A DNA stretch of 44,551 nucleotides from RYN-417 sp043745485 (GCA_043745485.1 JAYTSU010000038.1:1-44551), one strand, 5' to 3'. Positions 7,550-15,715 are shown, counted from the first letter of the stretch. Notes: a model not told the origin generated them from the sequence alone. Numbers and translations are program-made.

Positions 7550-8458
7550 ATGGTACAAAAAAACAAACGCGGTAGTAGCTTACGCTTTGTATTTGTAGGG
7601 ATTTCATCAATAGCTACTCTTACGGTAGTGGTTACGGCTCTGTTCGGGTACAAGTTGGCTTTTGCAATTACTAATCCACAGGCTGGTTCTACAGGCCTCC
7701 AGGCAAAGATTCCAGCTGACCCGCCGACAGTGGGCGCTCGCATAACCTTTCCAGGTGACGGGCAAGTCTTTTCGACCTTGCCAGTTAAAGTGGGGGGCAC
7801 ATGTGCGGGCGACGTGTTGGTAAAGCTATTTAAAAACGGTGTGTTTTCCGGCTCGGGACAGTGTATTAACGGGGTATTTTCTATCACAACGGATCTGTTT
7901 AGTGGCAAAAATGAACTTACAGCCAAAGTATACGATGCACTCGACCAAACGGGTCCAGATTCGAACAAAGTAACTGTTAGCTTTACGCCAACTGGTTTTA
8001 ATAACAATGCTCCACGTGTTAGCCTGACAAGCGACTATGCAAAACGAGGAGCTAATCCAGGAGATAACTTGGTATGGCCTATTATTTTAAGTGGCGGTAC
8101 AGGTCCGTATGCCATAAGTATTGATTGGGGGGACGGCACTGTAGAGCTTATAAGTAGAGCTTTTCCGGGTCAGCTGGACATTAGTCATAAGTATTCAAAG
8201 CCTGGTGTGTACGCAGTAGTTATTAAGGTGACCGATGCTAATGGTGAGTCTTCATTCCTGCAGCTTGTAGCAGTAGCAAACGGTGCTTTGGCACAAGACA
8301 ACCAAATTATCACAAAATCTGCCCCAACTACCAAAACAGTAATTTTATGGTGGCCGCTTGTTGCGGCATTTTTACTCGTTATACTCAGCTATTGGCTTGG
8401 TTCTAAGAGCAGGTTGAGAAGTTTGCGTAAGCAAGCTGAAAAACGCATTAACTATTAA
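7550..8458 (+). CDS. Surface protein with Ig-like and PKD-like domains and C-terminal anchor
   Basis: 302 aa. N-terminal signal sequence (LRFVFVGISSIATLTVVVTALFG in two stretches, cleavage near AFAI). Residues ~60-145 form a bacterial Ig-like domain with a Cys pair (GGTCAGDVLV, GQCINGVFSI). Residues ~155-245 form a PKD-like domain with the hallmark ISIDWGDGTVE and SHKYSKPGVYAVVIKVTDANG split across its last strands. A membrane helix at about 268-288 (ILWWPLVAAFLLVILSYWLG) and a basic tail fix it in the membrane. PKD domains usually mediate protein or carbohydrate contacts outside the cell. It is the last gene of the surface cluster and resembles its DUF916-like neighbour in anchor style. Confidence 0.78.
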   Translation: MVQKNKRGSSLRFVFVGISSIATLTVVVTALFGYKLAFAITNPQAGSTGLQAKIPADPPTVGARITFPGDGQVFSTLPVKVGGTCAGDVLVKLFKNGVFSGSGQCINGVFSITTDLFSGKNELTAKVYDALDQTGPDSNKVTVSFTPTGFNNNAPRVSLTSDYAKRGANPGDNLVWPIILSGGTGPYAISIDWGDGTVELISRAFPGQLDISHKYSKPGVYAVVIKVTDANGESSFLQLVAVANGALAQDNQIITKSAPTTKTVILWWPLVAAFLLVILSYWLGSKSRLRSLRKQAEKRINY

Positions 8459-8489
8459 GTCTTTCTCGGCCTCAACTTGATTATCTGTG

Positions 8490-8495
8490 TATACT
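8490..8495 (+). promoter_or_regulatory. -10 element deciding the PAS-protein start
   Basis: TATACT lies 6 nt before the ATG at 8502 and downstream of the alternative GTG at 8487, so the ATG is favoured. Confidence 0.5.
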
Positions 8496-8501
8496 AAGTG
8501 T

Positions 8502-8954
8502 ATGAATAGTGATGAAGTAGAGTTAATAATCGGTGAACTACCAGTTATACTTTTCCAGCTAGACATGGACGGTATTTTTAAACTGTCAGTTGGTAACGGT
8601 CTAAAGGCACTCAATCTTAAACCTAACGAGGTTAGAGGGCTATCTGCCTATGAAATCTACAAAGACTTACCAGAAGTAACGGACGGTATCCGCCATGTAT
8701 TAAGTGGCAAAAGTTTTACATATCAGGCAAAAGTAGGAGAAATAATCTTTAGAACGATCTATACGCCGATACGTGACAGGAACAACTCTTTAATAGGCGT
8801 TGTAGGACTTGCGACAAACGTTACTGACGAAGTAAATGCACTTGAAAAGCTTAAACAAATGAATACTTCTATGATTGGTAGAGAACTCAAGATGGTTGCT
8901 CTAAAAGAAGAAAACGAAAAGCTCAAACAAGAAGTAGCTCGACTAAAAGCATAG
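8502..8954 (+). CDS. PAS-domain sensor protein with C-terminal coiled coil
   Basis: About 150 aa from the ATG at 8502 (MNSDEVELII). A single PAS domain fills residues ~8-115: VILFQLDMDGIFKLSVGNG, the helix LNLKPNEVRGLSAYEIY, and the closing strands YTPIRDRNNSLIGVVGLATNVT, which is the classical PAS/PAC ending (split here as FRTIYTPIRD and IGVVGLATNVTDE). The last ~35 residues (LEKLKQMNTS to EENEKLKQEVARLKA) are a coiled coil. No kinase, HATPase, GGDEF or DNA-binding domain is attached, so it is a stand-alone sensor or dimerising scaffold. Ligand and output partner cannot be read from the sequence. Confidence 0.8.
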   Translation: MNSDEVELIIGELPVILFQLDMDGIFKLSVGNGLKALNLKPNEVRGLSAYEIYKDLPEVTDGIRHVLSGKSFTYQAKVGEIIFRTIYTPIRDRNNSLIGVVGLATNVTDEVNALEKLKQMNTSMIGRELKMVALKEENEKLKQEVARLKA

Positions 8955-9025
8955 TTGCTAAAACGCACTATCGTGGAATATTTAAACTATTTTGATTTTT
9001 TTGAGCAGCGCTGAACGGTATTTTT

Positions 9026-9034
9026 TGATATAAT
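9026..9034 (+). promoter_or_regulatory. Extended -10 of the mnmA promoter (leaderless type)
   Basis: TGA then TATAAT (9029-9034), 9 nt before the mnmA ATG, with no Shine-Dalgarno. Confidence 0.6.
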
Positions 9035-9043
9035 TAATACAAC

Positions 9044-10087
9044 ATGTCAAAAAAAGTTTTTGTTGGATTATCTGGTGGTGTAGACTCAAGCGTTACAGCA
9101 GCTTTGCTGAAAGAGCAGGGCTATGATGTTACGGGAGTGTATATGAAAAACTGGAGCAAAGATCTGCCAGGTTTCACGTGCCCGTGGAAAGAAGATTTCC
9201 AAGATGCAAAACGCGTTGCAGTGCAACTTGGTATACCGTTTAAAATGTATGATTTTGAGACTGAGTATCGCCAAAAGGTAGTGGATTATATGGTTGCCGA
9301 ATACCAAGCCGGTCGGACACCCAACCCAGACATCATGTGTAATCAAGAAGTGAAATTTAAACTTTTTCTAGAAACGGCGTTTGAGGACGGCACTGATCTG
9401 ATCGCTACGGGGCATTATGCTGCTACTAAAGATGGGCAGCTGCTACGAGCCAAAGACGACAACAAGGACCAGACTTATTTTTTGTATAGAGTTACTGAAC
9501 CTGCACTTCATAAAACGCTGTTTCCACTTGGTATCTATTCAAAGCCTGAGGTGCGCGAATTAGCGAAAAGGTTTGGCTTAGTCACGGCTACAAAGAAAGA
9601 AAGTATGGGCATCTGCTTTGTTGGCAAAGTAGGTATTAAAGATTTTTTGCTTAATGAACTTGGACCACAGAAGCAGGGTGTCATACTGGACCAGGGTAAT
9701 AAAGTCATAGGCCAACATGACGGTGCCATTTTTTATACGATTGGTCAGCGTCATGGGCTTGATGTAGGAGGCGGATTTCCGTATTACGTCATAGGCAAAG
9801 ACATGGATAAGAACGAGGTTTATGTGACGACAGATATCGCCGACGAGCGGCTATGGAACAATGAACTTTTACTCACTGATGAGCACTGGATCAATAAACC
9901 TCCACATGAAAACGCTGTGTTACAAGTCCGTACCCGACACCGTGCACCTCTTGTCGACTGCACTGTGCGTTTTGTGCCATCAGGTATACGAATTGTGCTT
10001 AAAGACGAAATTCGCGCTCTTACACCAGGACAGTCCGCAGTGCTTTATGACGGCAATCATGTTATTGGCGGCGGGATTATAGTTTAG
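9044..10087 (+). CDS. mnmA: tRNA-specific 2-thiouridylase MnmA
   Basis: Transfers sulfur to C2 of U34 in tRNAs for Lys, Glu and Gln, using ATP to adenylate the base. The PP-loop GLSGGVDSSVTAALL is at residues ~8-22. The nucleophilic cysteine is in PNPDIMCN (residue ~99), the second catalytic cysteine in MGICFVG (~191), and the tRNA-binding segment is YTIGQRHGLDVGGG. Length 347 aa is normal. No cysteine desulfurase or Tus relay gene is nearby, so the sulfur donor is encoded elsewhere or comes from the host. It precedes alaS and its leader ORF by a short gap; together with TrhO at 30653 it gives two U34-modifying enzymes in this window. Confidence 0.97.
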   Translation: MSKKVFVGLSGGVDSSVTAALLKEQGYDVTGVYMKNWSKDLPGFTCPWKEDFQDAKRVAVQLGIPFKMYDFETEYRQKVVDYMVAEYQAGRTPNPDIMCNQEVKFKLFLETAFEDGTDLIATGHYAATKDGQLLRAKDDNKDQTYFLYRVTEPALHKTLFPLGIYSKPEVRELAKRFGLVTATKKESMGICFVGKVGIKDFLLNELGPQKQGVILDQGNKVIGQHDGAIFYTIGQRHGLDVGGGFPYYVIGKDMDKNEVYVTTDIADERLWNNELLLTDEHWINKPPHENAVLQVRTRHRAPLVDCTVRFVPSGIRIVLKDEIRALTPGQSAVLYDGNHVIGGGIIV

Positions 10088-10097
10088 AAAAAGCTGG

Positions 10098-10106
10098 ACC
10101 TCTGTT
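10098..10106 (-). promoter_or_regulatory. AACAGAGGT motif copy, inverted, at the alaS promoter
   Basis: ACCTCTGTT on the plus strand, ending inside the -10 region of the alaS leader promoter. It is the exact reverse complement of 10207-10215, which contains the alaS ribosome site, and of two copies at 16846 and 16868. Confidence 0.35.
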
Positions 10107-10111
10107 AAAAT
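10106..10111 (+). promoter_or_regulatory. -10 element of the alaS leader promoter
   Basis: TAAAAT lies 7 nt before the leader-ORF ATG at 10119. A weak -35 (TTTAGA, 10083-10088) sits 17 bp upstream, overlapping the mnmA stop. Confidence 0.5.
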
Positions 10112-10118
10112 AGTTTCA

Positions 10119-10184
10119 ATGAAGATTTACCATTATGGAGCTGCTACGGCATGCGCGGAAAGCTATACAGTAACTTGTCTTTAA
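10119..10184 (+). CDS. Candidate alanine-rich leader peptide of alaS
   Basis: A 21-codon ORF reading MKIYHYGAATACAESYTVTCL. Four of residues 8-13 are alanine, using GCT, GCT, GCA and GCG. The ATG sits 7 nt after a TAAAAT -10, matching the leaderless pattern seen elsewhere in this window. It ends 41 nt before the alaS ATG. Clustering of the cognate amino acid upstream of its own tRNA synthetase is what ribosome-stalling control of alaS would require: slow reading of the Ala codons would change pairing around the alaS ribosome site. No terminator hairpin with a U-run is visible, so translational control is more likely than attenuation of transcription. Inference. Confidence 0.5.
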   Translation: MKIYHYGAATACAESYTVTCL

Positions 10185-10225
10185 CTTCGCAGTAATATTG
10201 TTTAAAAACAGAGGTAGGTAGCACT

Positions 10226-12211
10226 ATGAACGCACAAGAAATTAGAAATAAATATTTAGAGTTTATGAAAAATCAGGGGCATGTAGTGATCCCACGGGCA
10301 CTCGTGGTTCCACAAAACGACCCATCGACACTCTTTACTGGCAGTGGTATGCAGCCATTAATTCCTTATTTACTAGGAGAAAAGCACCAAAACGGTACAC
10401 GACTCGTAGACAGTCAGACATGCTTACGTGCTCAAGATATAGACGAAGTGGGCGACAATCGCCACACAACATTTTTTGAGATGCTCGGCAACTGGTCACT
10501 GGGCGATTATTTCAAGAAAGAGCAACTCAAATGGTTCTTTGAATTTTTGGTCGGTGAAGTAGGCTTGGACCCATCACGCTTATATGTCACGTGTTGCAGC
10601 GGTTTTCCTGAATTTGATGTACCGAAAGATACTGAAAGTGCAGCATTATGGACTGAGTTGTTTCAAGAACAAGGTGTGGATGCAAAACAGGTAGAAATAG
10701 GATCCGAGGATAACGGCTATCAAATAGGTGACCAAGGTGGACGGATTTTCTTTTATGATGAGAAAAACTGGTGGAGCCGAAATGGAGCTCCTAAGGACGT
10801 CAAAGTCGGTGAGCCGTGTGGCCCAGACAGTGAAGTATTTTATCTTTTTGACCAGCCACATGACACAAAATGGGGTCCATTATGCCACCCCAACTGCGAT
10901 TGTGGCCGATTTATGGAAATCGGCAACAGTGTCTTTATGGAATATCTACGGACAGAAAAGGGATTTGAAAAACTTCCTGCTAAAAACGTTGACTTTGGCG
11001 GTGGACTTGAACGCATTGCTGCTGCGCAGATAAACAACTCTGATGTTTTTAAAATCAGTATTTTGTGGCCAATAATTGAGGCGATTGAAAAACTAAGCGG
11101 CAAAAACTACGACTCTCACACCGAAAGCATGCGTGTTATAGCGGATCACCTTCGGGCTGCAACTTTCTTAGCTGTAGACGGCATTGCGCCTAGCAATAAG
11201 GAGCAAGGCTATGTTATGCGGCGTCTCATTCGTCGTGCTATTCGCAAAGCTTTTGATTTAGGCATCGAACAAAATTTCTTAGAAGAAATTGTTCCAGTAA
11301 TAACGAACCTATATAAGGACGACTACCCTGAAGTGGCTACTGGTGTGCAAAAGGTAGTAGAAGTTTTGGCACGTGAAGAAAAAGTATTCCGTCAGACTTT
11401 ACGTAAAGGTCTTTCTGTACTTATGAGTATGTCTAAGACTGTCAAGTATCTTCCATATATTGATGGTAAATATTATGAAGAACTCCCTGTAACTAAAGAT
11501 GGTCCAGTTTCTGGACTCGAAATTTCAGCAAATGGTGTACAAAATGTTTTAACTGGTAAAGAAATCTTTAATCTATATGACACATTTGGCTTTCCTTCTG
11601 AGTTAAGTGCTGAGGAAGCATTTAAAAATAATATAGAAGTAACAGTTGATTGGTATGAAAAATTCAAAATAGCGATGCAGGAACAACGATCACGCAGTCA
11701 AACTGCAGCCAAAGGTACCTTCAAAGGTGGTCTTGGCGGACAAACAGACCACCACAAAAAATATCACACAGCGACGCACCTCATGTACCAGGCCTTGCGC
11801 CAGGTGCTTGGCGACCATGTTATCCAGCGTGGGAGCAACATTACTGAAGAACGGTTGCGATTTGACTTTAGTCACCCTGAAAAAGTAACTCATGAACAGC
11901 TCGACGAAGTTGAGAAAATTGTTAATGAAGAGATTGCTAAGGACCTCAAGGTGAGCTTTGCTGAATATCCAACTACCGTTGCGCGTGAGGAAATGCATGC
12001 TCTTGGACAGTTTGGCGACCGCTACGGCGAGACAGTAAAAGTCTATAAAATGATTGCTGACGGTGCCAAAAAGCCGTTTAGTTTTGAGATTTGTGGCGGC
12101 CCACACGTAAACCACACGTTGCAGCTATATGAAGATAATATGAAGTTCAAAATTCTTAAAGAAGAAGCGAGTTCCGCGGGTATTCGCAGAATCAAGGCAG
12201 TACTTGCATAA
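10226..12211 (+). CDS. alaS: Alanyl-tRNA synthetase, shortened form
   Basis: Charges tRNA-Ala. 661 aa against about 870 in most bacteria. The class II catalytic core is intact (TGSGMQPLIPYLLG, FFEMLGNWSLGDYF, GGGLERIAAA), followed by the helical tRNA-recognition domain (RVIADHLRAATF, MRRLIRRAIRK). After QEQRSRSQTAAKG the sequence passes directly into the editing core: HTATH at 514-518 and CGGPH at 623-627 supply the metal-binding HxxxH and CxxxH. The ~90-residue beta-barrel normally preceding HTATH is missing, and the C-Ala/DHHA1 domain is absent because the protein ends at GIRRIKAVLA. A Shine-Dalgarno (GAGGTAGG) precedes the ATG, and an Ala-rich leader ORF lies upstream. Confidence 0.96.
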   Translation: MNAQEIRNKYLEFMKNQGHVVIPRALVVPQNDPSTLFTGSGMQPLIPYLLGEKHQNGTRLVDSQTCLRAQDIDEVGDNRHTTFFEMLGNWSLGDYFKKEQLKWFFEFLVGEVGLDPSRLYVTCCSGFPEFDVPKDTESAALWTELFQEQGVDAKQVEIGSEDNGYQIGDQGGRIFFYDEKNWWSRNGAPKDVKVGEPCGPDSEVFYLFDQPHDTKWGPLCHPNCDCGRFMEIGNSVFMEYLRTEKGFEKLPAKNVDFGGGLERIAAAQINNSDVFKISILWPIIEAIEKLSGKNYDSHTESMRVIADHLRAATFLAVDGIAPSNKEQGYVMRRLIRRAIRKAFDLGIEQNFLEEIVPVITNLYKDDYPEVATGVQKVVEVLAREEKVFRQTLRKGLSVLMSMSKTVKYLPYIDGKYYEELPVTKDGPVSGLEISANGVQNVLTGKEIFNLYDTFGFPSELSAEEAFKNNIEVTVDWYEKFKIAMQEQRSRSQTAAKGTFKGGLGGQTDHHKKYHTATHLMYQALRQVLGDHVIQRGSNITEERLRFDFSHPEKVTHEQLDEVEKIVNEEIAKDLKVSFAEYPTTVAREEMHALGQFGDRYGETVKVYKMIADGAKKPFSFEICGGPHVNHTLQLYEDNMKFKILKEEASSAGIRRIKAVLA

Positions 12212-12256
12212 AACTGTAAAAAAGTAGCGTCTATTCAGCCATATTACCAGATAGCA

Positions 12257-12265
12257 TGGTACAAT
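12257..12265 (+). promoter_or_regulatory. Extended -10 before the ftsA-like operon
   Basis: TGG then TACAAT (12260-12265), 9 nt before the ATG at 12275, with no Shine-Dalgarno. Confidence 0.55.
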
Positions 12266-12274
12266 AAACCGTAT

Positions 12275-13558
12275 ATGCTTAACAAAATTAAAGGCCTTCG
12301 CAAAGGCAATAAAGCCAGTAAAAATGTCACCCAACATATCGTGGCGCTTGATATTGGTACAGAGAATGTTAAGGCACTCATTGGTCGGGTAAAAAACGAT
12401 ACTATTGAGATTATTGGTGTTGGGCGAGCGCATCAGGAACTAGCTGATATGCAGGCTGGTGCTATCGCCGACATAGCTGGTGTTGTTAAAAACTGTGACG
12501 AGGCACTTGGCATTGCAGAAAAAATGGCTGGCGTCAGTGTTCGCGGGACGGTCATCGGTATAGCCGGCGAGCTAGTGAAGGGTACGACTACCACCGTTAA
12601 ATTTACCCGTAAGAATGCTGCAACAGCACTTGATATGCCAGAAGTAGAGCGGATTATTAAGCTTGTCCAGCAGCGCGCCGAAGCAAAAGCAAAGCAACAA
12701 CTGGCATGGGAGCTTGGTGGCAAAGATGTTGAAATTCGGCTGGTTAACAGTGCACTCGTAAGCATTACTATCGATGGATACAGTGTGAGCAACCCCGTTG
12801 GTTTCCAAGGAAAGGACGTTTTAGTCCAGCTTTACACCGCATTTGCCCCCCTTATTCACATCGGTGCACTGGAACGCACGGCGCATGAGCTTGATCTGGA
12901 TCTTTTGGCGGTAGCGGCTGAGCCATTTGCGGTTGCGCGGAGCGTCATTGGCAATGAACAGAATGCCAGCATGAGCGCCATACTCATGGACGTGGGCGGT
13001 GGCACAACCGATATTGCGGTTATAAACGAAGGTGGCGTTGAGGGAACTAAGATGTTTGGCATTGGTGGCAGAGCTTATACTCGTTCGATTGAACGTGATA
13101 TGGACGTAGATTTTGATAAAGCTGAAATGTTTAAGCTGGGTCTAGAGAGCCACAAAATTCCTGAGCACCGTCGTAAACAAATACACGATGCACTTAAGAA
13201 AACACTTGATGTATGGCTCAGTGGTGTTGAGCTAGGTCTCGGTGAATTTACGAAGCTTGACCATTTGCCCCATAAGATTCTGCTCTGTGGCGGCGGGTCA
13301 TCACTTGATATGCTCATGGATGAGTTAGACTCCACGGATTGGTACAAGAGCTTGCCATTTACCAAGAAGCCCGAAGTACAGCACATCGAACCCGACGAAG
13401 TTGTTGGTATTATTGACAAAACGGGGGCAGTGACCGACCATACCTTCATAACTGCTATGGGTTTGCTGCGTGTTGGCCTTGATACTATTAACCAACAAAA
13501 GCCAGGCCCTCCAAGTGGTTCAATCAAAGAACGTATAAACAGGTTATTAAGCGTATGA
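12275..13558 (+). CDS. FtsA/PilM-like actin-fold ATPase
   Basis: 427 aa actin-fold protein. Phosphate-1 motif VALDIGTENVKALIG (~23-37), an inserted SHS2-type domain (~105-200, VIGIAGELVKG, VSITIDGYSV), phosphate-2 motif ILMDVGGGTTDIAVI (~236), connect helix FGIGGRAYTRSIERDM, and adenosine motif LLCGGGSSLDMLMDEL (~343). FtsA tethers FtsZ to the membrane; PilM is the related type IV pilus protein. The C-terminus lacks an obvious long spacer and amphipathic helix beyond KERINRLLSV. It overlaps the start of the next gene (ATGA), a membrane protein with a gp47-like domain, so it may be that protein's cytoplasmic partner rather than the divisome FtsA. I cannot decide between these. Confidence 0.8.
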   Translation: MLNKIKGLRKGNKASKNVTQHIVALDIGTENVKALIGRVKNDTIEIIGVGRAHQELADMQAGAIADIAGVVKNCDEALGIAEKMAGVSVRGTVIGIAGELVKGTTTTVKFTRKNAATALDMPEVERIIKLVQQRAEAKAKQQLAWELGGKDVEIRLVNSALVSITIDGYSVSNPVGFQGKDVLVQLYTAFAPLIHIGALERTAHELDLDLLAVAAEPFAVARSVIGNEQNASMSAILMDVGGGTTDIAVINEGGVEGTKMFGIGGRAYTRSIERDMDVDFDKAEMFKLGLESHKIPEHRRKQIHDALKKTLDVWLSGVELGLGEFTKLDHLPHKILLCGGGSSLDMLMDELDSTDWYKSLPFTKKPEVQHIEPDEVVGIIDKTGAVTDHTFITAMGLLRVGLDTINQQKPGPPSGSIKERINRLLSV

Positions 13559-15300
13559 GCAGTCCTTTAAGCAGCCCACTCGAAAGTACCGGCAGTGGCA
13601 AGCATACAGTGTATATTGATATAGACGACGAGATTACGGCCATAATAGAGAAGGTAAAATCATCACCTGAGAAAATTGTTGCTCTTGTGCTGCCGAAGCG
13701 CGCCACTGTGCTTCAGAGCATTGTTAATATGAAGTTGCTTAAAAAGTCTGCATTAAGCGCAAAAAAGAGTCTGGTACTCATAACATCTGAAGCTGGTTTG
13801 CTGCCGCTGGCTGGTGCTGTTGGTCTGCATGTTGCAAAAAGTTTACAGAGTCGTCCAGAGATACCTTTGCCACCAGAGCGTGATGATTCAGATACTTCTG
13901 AGATTAGCGAAACAGATGAGGGAACTGATAACGGTTTGGATAAGACAAAGACAGTTGGAGCGCTGTCCGCTGCGGCCTTGATAGCAAACGATGATGATAC
14001 CGAGACCATTGAGCTCGATGAAATTGATGTCGAAGATGGACCAGGCACTGAAAGTTCAAAAAAGCCCCAAAAGACTGTTAAAGGTTTTAAAGTTCCCAAT
14101 TTTGACCGTTTTCGCTTAAGTTTTTTCTTGGCGATTCTCGCGGTTATTTTGCTGGTTGTAGGATGGGTCTTTGCTGCAGTTATCCTGCCAAAAGCTATAG
14201 TTGTCATACAGACTAATACCAGTAGCGTGGTTTCGAACATTAATTTTACCGCTAACACAGCACTCAAAGACTTAAGTGTTGATCAAGCATTGGTTCCTGC
14301 GGTTCTCAAAGAAATAAAGAAAACTGATACCGAAAAAGCGACCGCAACTGGCAAGAAGGATAACGGTACAAAGGCTACTGGTACAATGACACTAACAAAC
14401 TGTATTCGTGATGTTAACACTCATACGATACCTGCGGGCACCGGTTTTAGTAGTGGCAGTCTTACATTTTTAACGAGCAAAGATATTACCTTGGCTGTGT
14501 CTACTTATCAAGGTAATACATGTAAGAGTGCGAATGTGGGTGATAGTCAGGATGTTGACGTTATTGCAGTAAACGGTGGAGCGAGCTACAACCTAGATGC
14601 ACGAAGCTATACTTCATCAATTAGCGGCATTAATGCCTATGGTTCTGCAATGACCGGAGGAACAACGAGCATCGTTACCGTGATTACACAGGCCGACATT
14701 GACGGTGCAACCTCCAAAATGAAGGGTCGCCAAGATACAGTAGCTGCAACTGAGCTTGTACAAAGCTTGCAAACTGACAACCTAAAAGGGCTTGATGAGA
14801 CCAAAACAATCAGTGCGCCTGCAGTAACTACCAGCCCAGCTGTAGGCACTGAAGCAAGCGAAGTGACGGTAACGGCTGTAACCACCTACAGTGAATTGGG
14901 CGTCAAGGCTGACTACTTAAACCAATTAATCAAAAAAGATATTTCAACAAAAATTGAGACGACTAAAGAAGGCATTTTAGACAATGGCCTGGGTGCAGCA
15001 GTTTTACGCGTTGTAACCCGTAAGAGTCCTACTGAGGTACAGATGAGTTTGCGTACGATTGTCGTGTCTGGTCCAACACTTGATGCAAGCGTTATCAAGG
15101 AGCAGATCCGGGGCAAAAAACGCGGTGAAGCTATGAACATCATTAAAGCTAAGCCCGGCATAAAAGACGTAGATATTAACTATTCTCCTTTCTGGGTACT
15201 CTCAACACCAAAGTCAGTTAAGAAAATTACTGTTACAATTAAGAAGCCAGTAGTAAAACCAGCAACAGGGAGCAGTACATCAAATGATAGCAACCCATAA
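13555..15300 (+). CDS. Baseplate J/gp47-like bitopic membrane protein
   Basis: 581 aa. Residues ~18-105 form a cytoplasmic alpha/beta domain with a strongly patterned core (ALVLPKRATVLQSIVN, LITSEAGLLPLAGAVG). An acidic linker follows (~105-180). One membrane helix lies at about 192-215 (FFLAILAVILLVVGWVFAAV). The extracellular remainder (~216-560) holds repeats of the gp47/baseplate-J type: TGTMTLTNC, IPAGTGFSSGSLTF, and a vGDSQDVDVIAVNGGASYN-like segment. A Lys/Ser-rich tail ends it. Phage gp47 proteins build baseplates; in CPR bacteria this fold appears on chromosomal membrane proteins of unknown role. It is coupled by overlap to the FtsA-like gene upstream and overlaps ruvX downstream by 17 bases. 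Confidence 0.75.
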   Translation: MSSPLSSPLESTGSGKHTVYIDIDDEITAIIEKVKSSPEKIVALVLPKRATVLQSIVNMKLLKKSALSAKKSLVLITSEAGLLPLAGAVGLHVAKSLQSRPEIPLPPERDDSDTSEISETDEGTDNGLDKTKTVGALSAAALIANDDDTETIELDEIDVEDGPGTESSKKPQKTVKGFKVPNFDRFRLSFFLAILAVILLVVGWVFAAVILPKAIVVIQTNTSSVVSNINFTANTALKDLSVDQALVPAVLKEIKKTDTEKATATGKKDNGTKATGTMTLTNCIRDVNTHTIPAGTGFSSGSLTFLTSKDITLAVSTYQGNTCKSANVGDSQDVDVIAVNGGASYNLDARSYTSSISGINAYGSAMTGGTTSIVTVITQADIDGATSKMKGRQDTVAATELVQSLQTDNLKGLDETKTISAPAVTTSPAVGTEASEVTVTAVTTYSELGVKADYLNQLIKKDISTKIETTKEGILDNGLGAAVLRVVTRKSPTEVQMSLRTIVVSGPTLDASVIKEQIRGKKRGEAMNIIKAKPGIKDVDINYSPFWVLSTPKSVKKITVTIKKPVVKPATGSSTSNDSNP

Positions 15301-15715
15301 CATCATGAGCCTTGACGTTGGTTCTCGGCGTGTTGGTGTTGCGCTGGCAAGTTATGGGGCTCGTATGCCGCAGCCACTCTTGACTATCGACCGTCTTGAT
15401 ACCCCTGAGATCTATACAAAGCTTATTGAACTATTTGAAAAACATTCAGTTGACACGGTTGTTGTTGGATTGCCACGTGGCATGGAAGGCCAAGAGACAG
15501 CCCAAACTGCTTCGGCCCTTGCTTTTGCTGCTGAGCTAAAAAAAGCCTGTGATCTAGAAATATGTATGCAGGATGAAGCTGTAACATCTTTAGAAGCCGA
15601 AGAAGAACTAAAAGCTCGCAAGAAACCATATCAAAAAGGTGATATCGACAAACTTGCAGCAACTATCATTCTGCGTGATTGGTTGGCTGGAAATAATGTA
15701 GGGGAAATCTCATGA
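15284..15715 (+). CDS. ruvX: RuvX/YqgF RNase H-fold nuclease
   Basis: 143 aa. RNase H-like fold with MSLDVGSRRVGVALA (first Asp), VVVGLPRGMEGQET, the catalytic DEAVTSLEAEEEL, and DKLAATIILRDWL (last Asp). Family members process Holliday junctions or mature 16S rRNA. The ATG at 15284 overlaps the preceding gene by 17 bases; the internal ATG at 15305 (MSLDVGSRR) would begin right at the first strand and is a plausible alternative. The stop overlaps the mltG start (ATGA), so ruvX and mltG are translationally coupled, an arrangement (yqgF beside yceG) seen in many bacteria. Confidence 0.93.
   Translation: MIATHNIMSLDVGSRRVGVALASYGARMPQPLLTIDRLDTPEIYTKLIELFEKHSVDTVVVGLPRGMEGQETAQTASALAFAAELKKACDLEICMQDEAVTSLEAEEELKARKKPYQKGDIDKLAATIILRDWLAGNNVGEIS

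Noticed and set aside
10119..10225. T-box riboswitch upstream of alaS
   Set aside because: No T-box sequence (AGGGTGGNACCGCG-type), no specifier-loop architecture, and no terminator in the leader.
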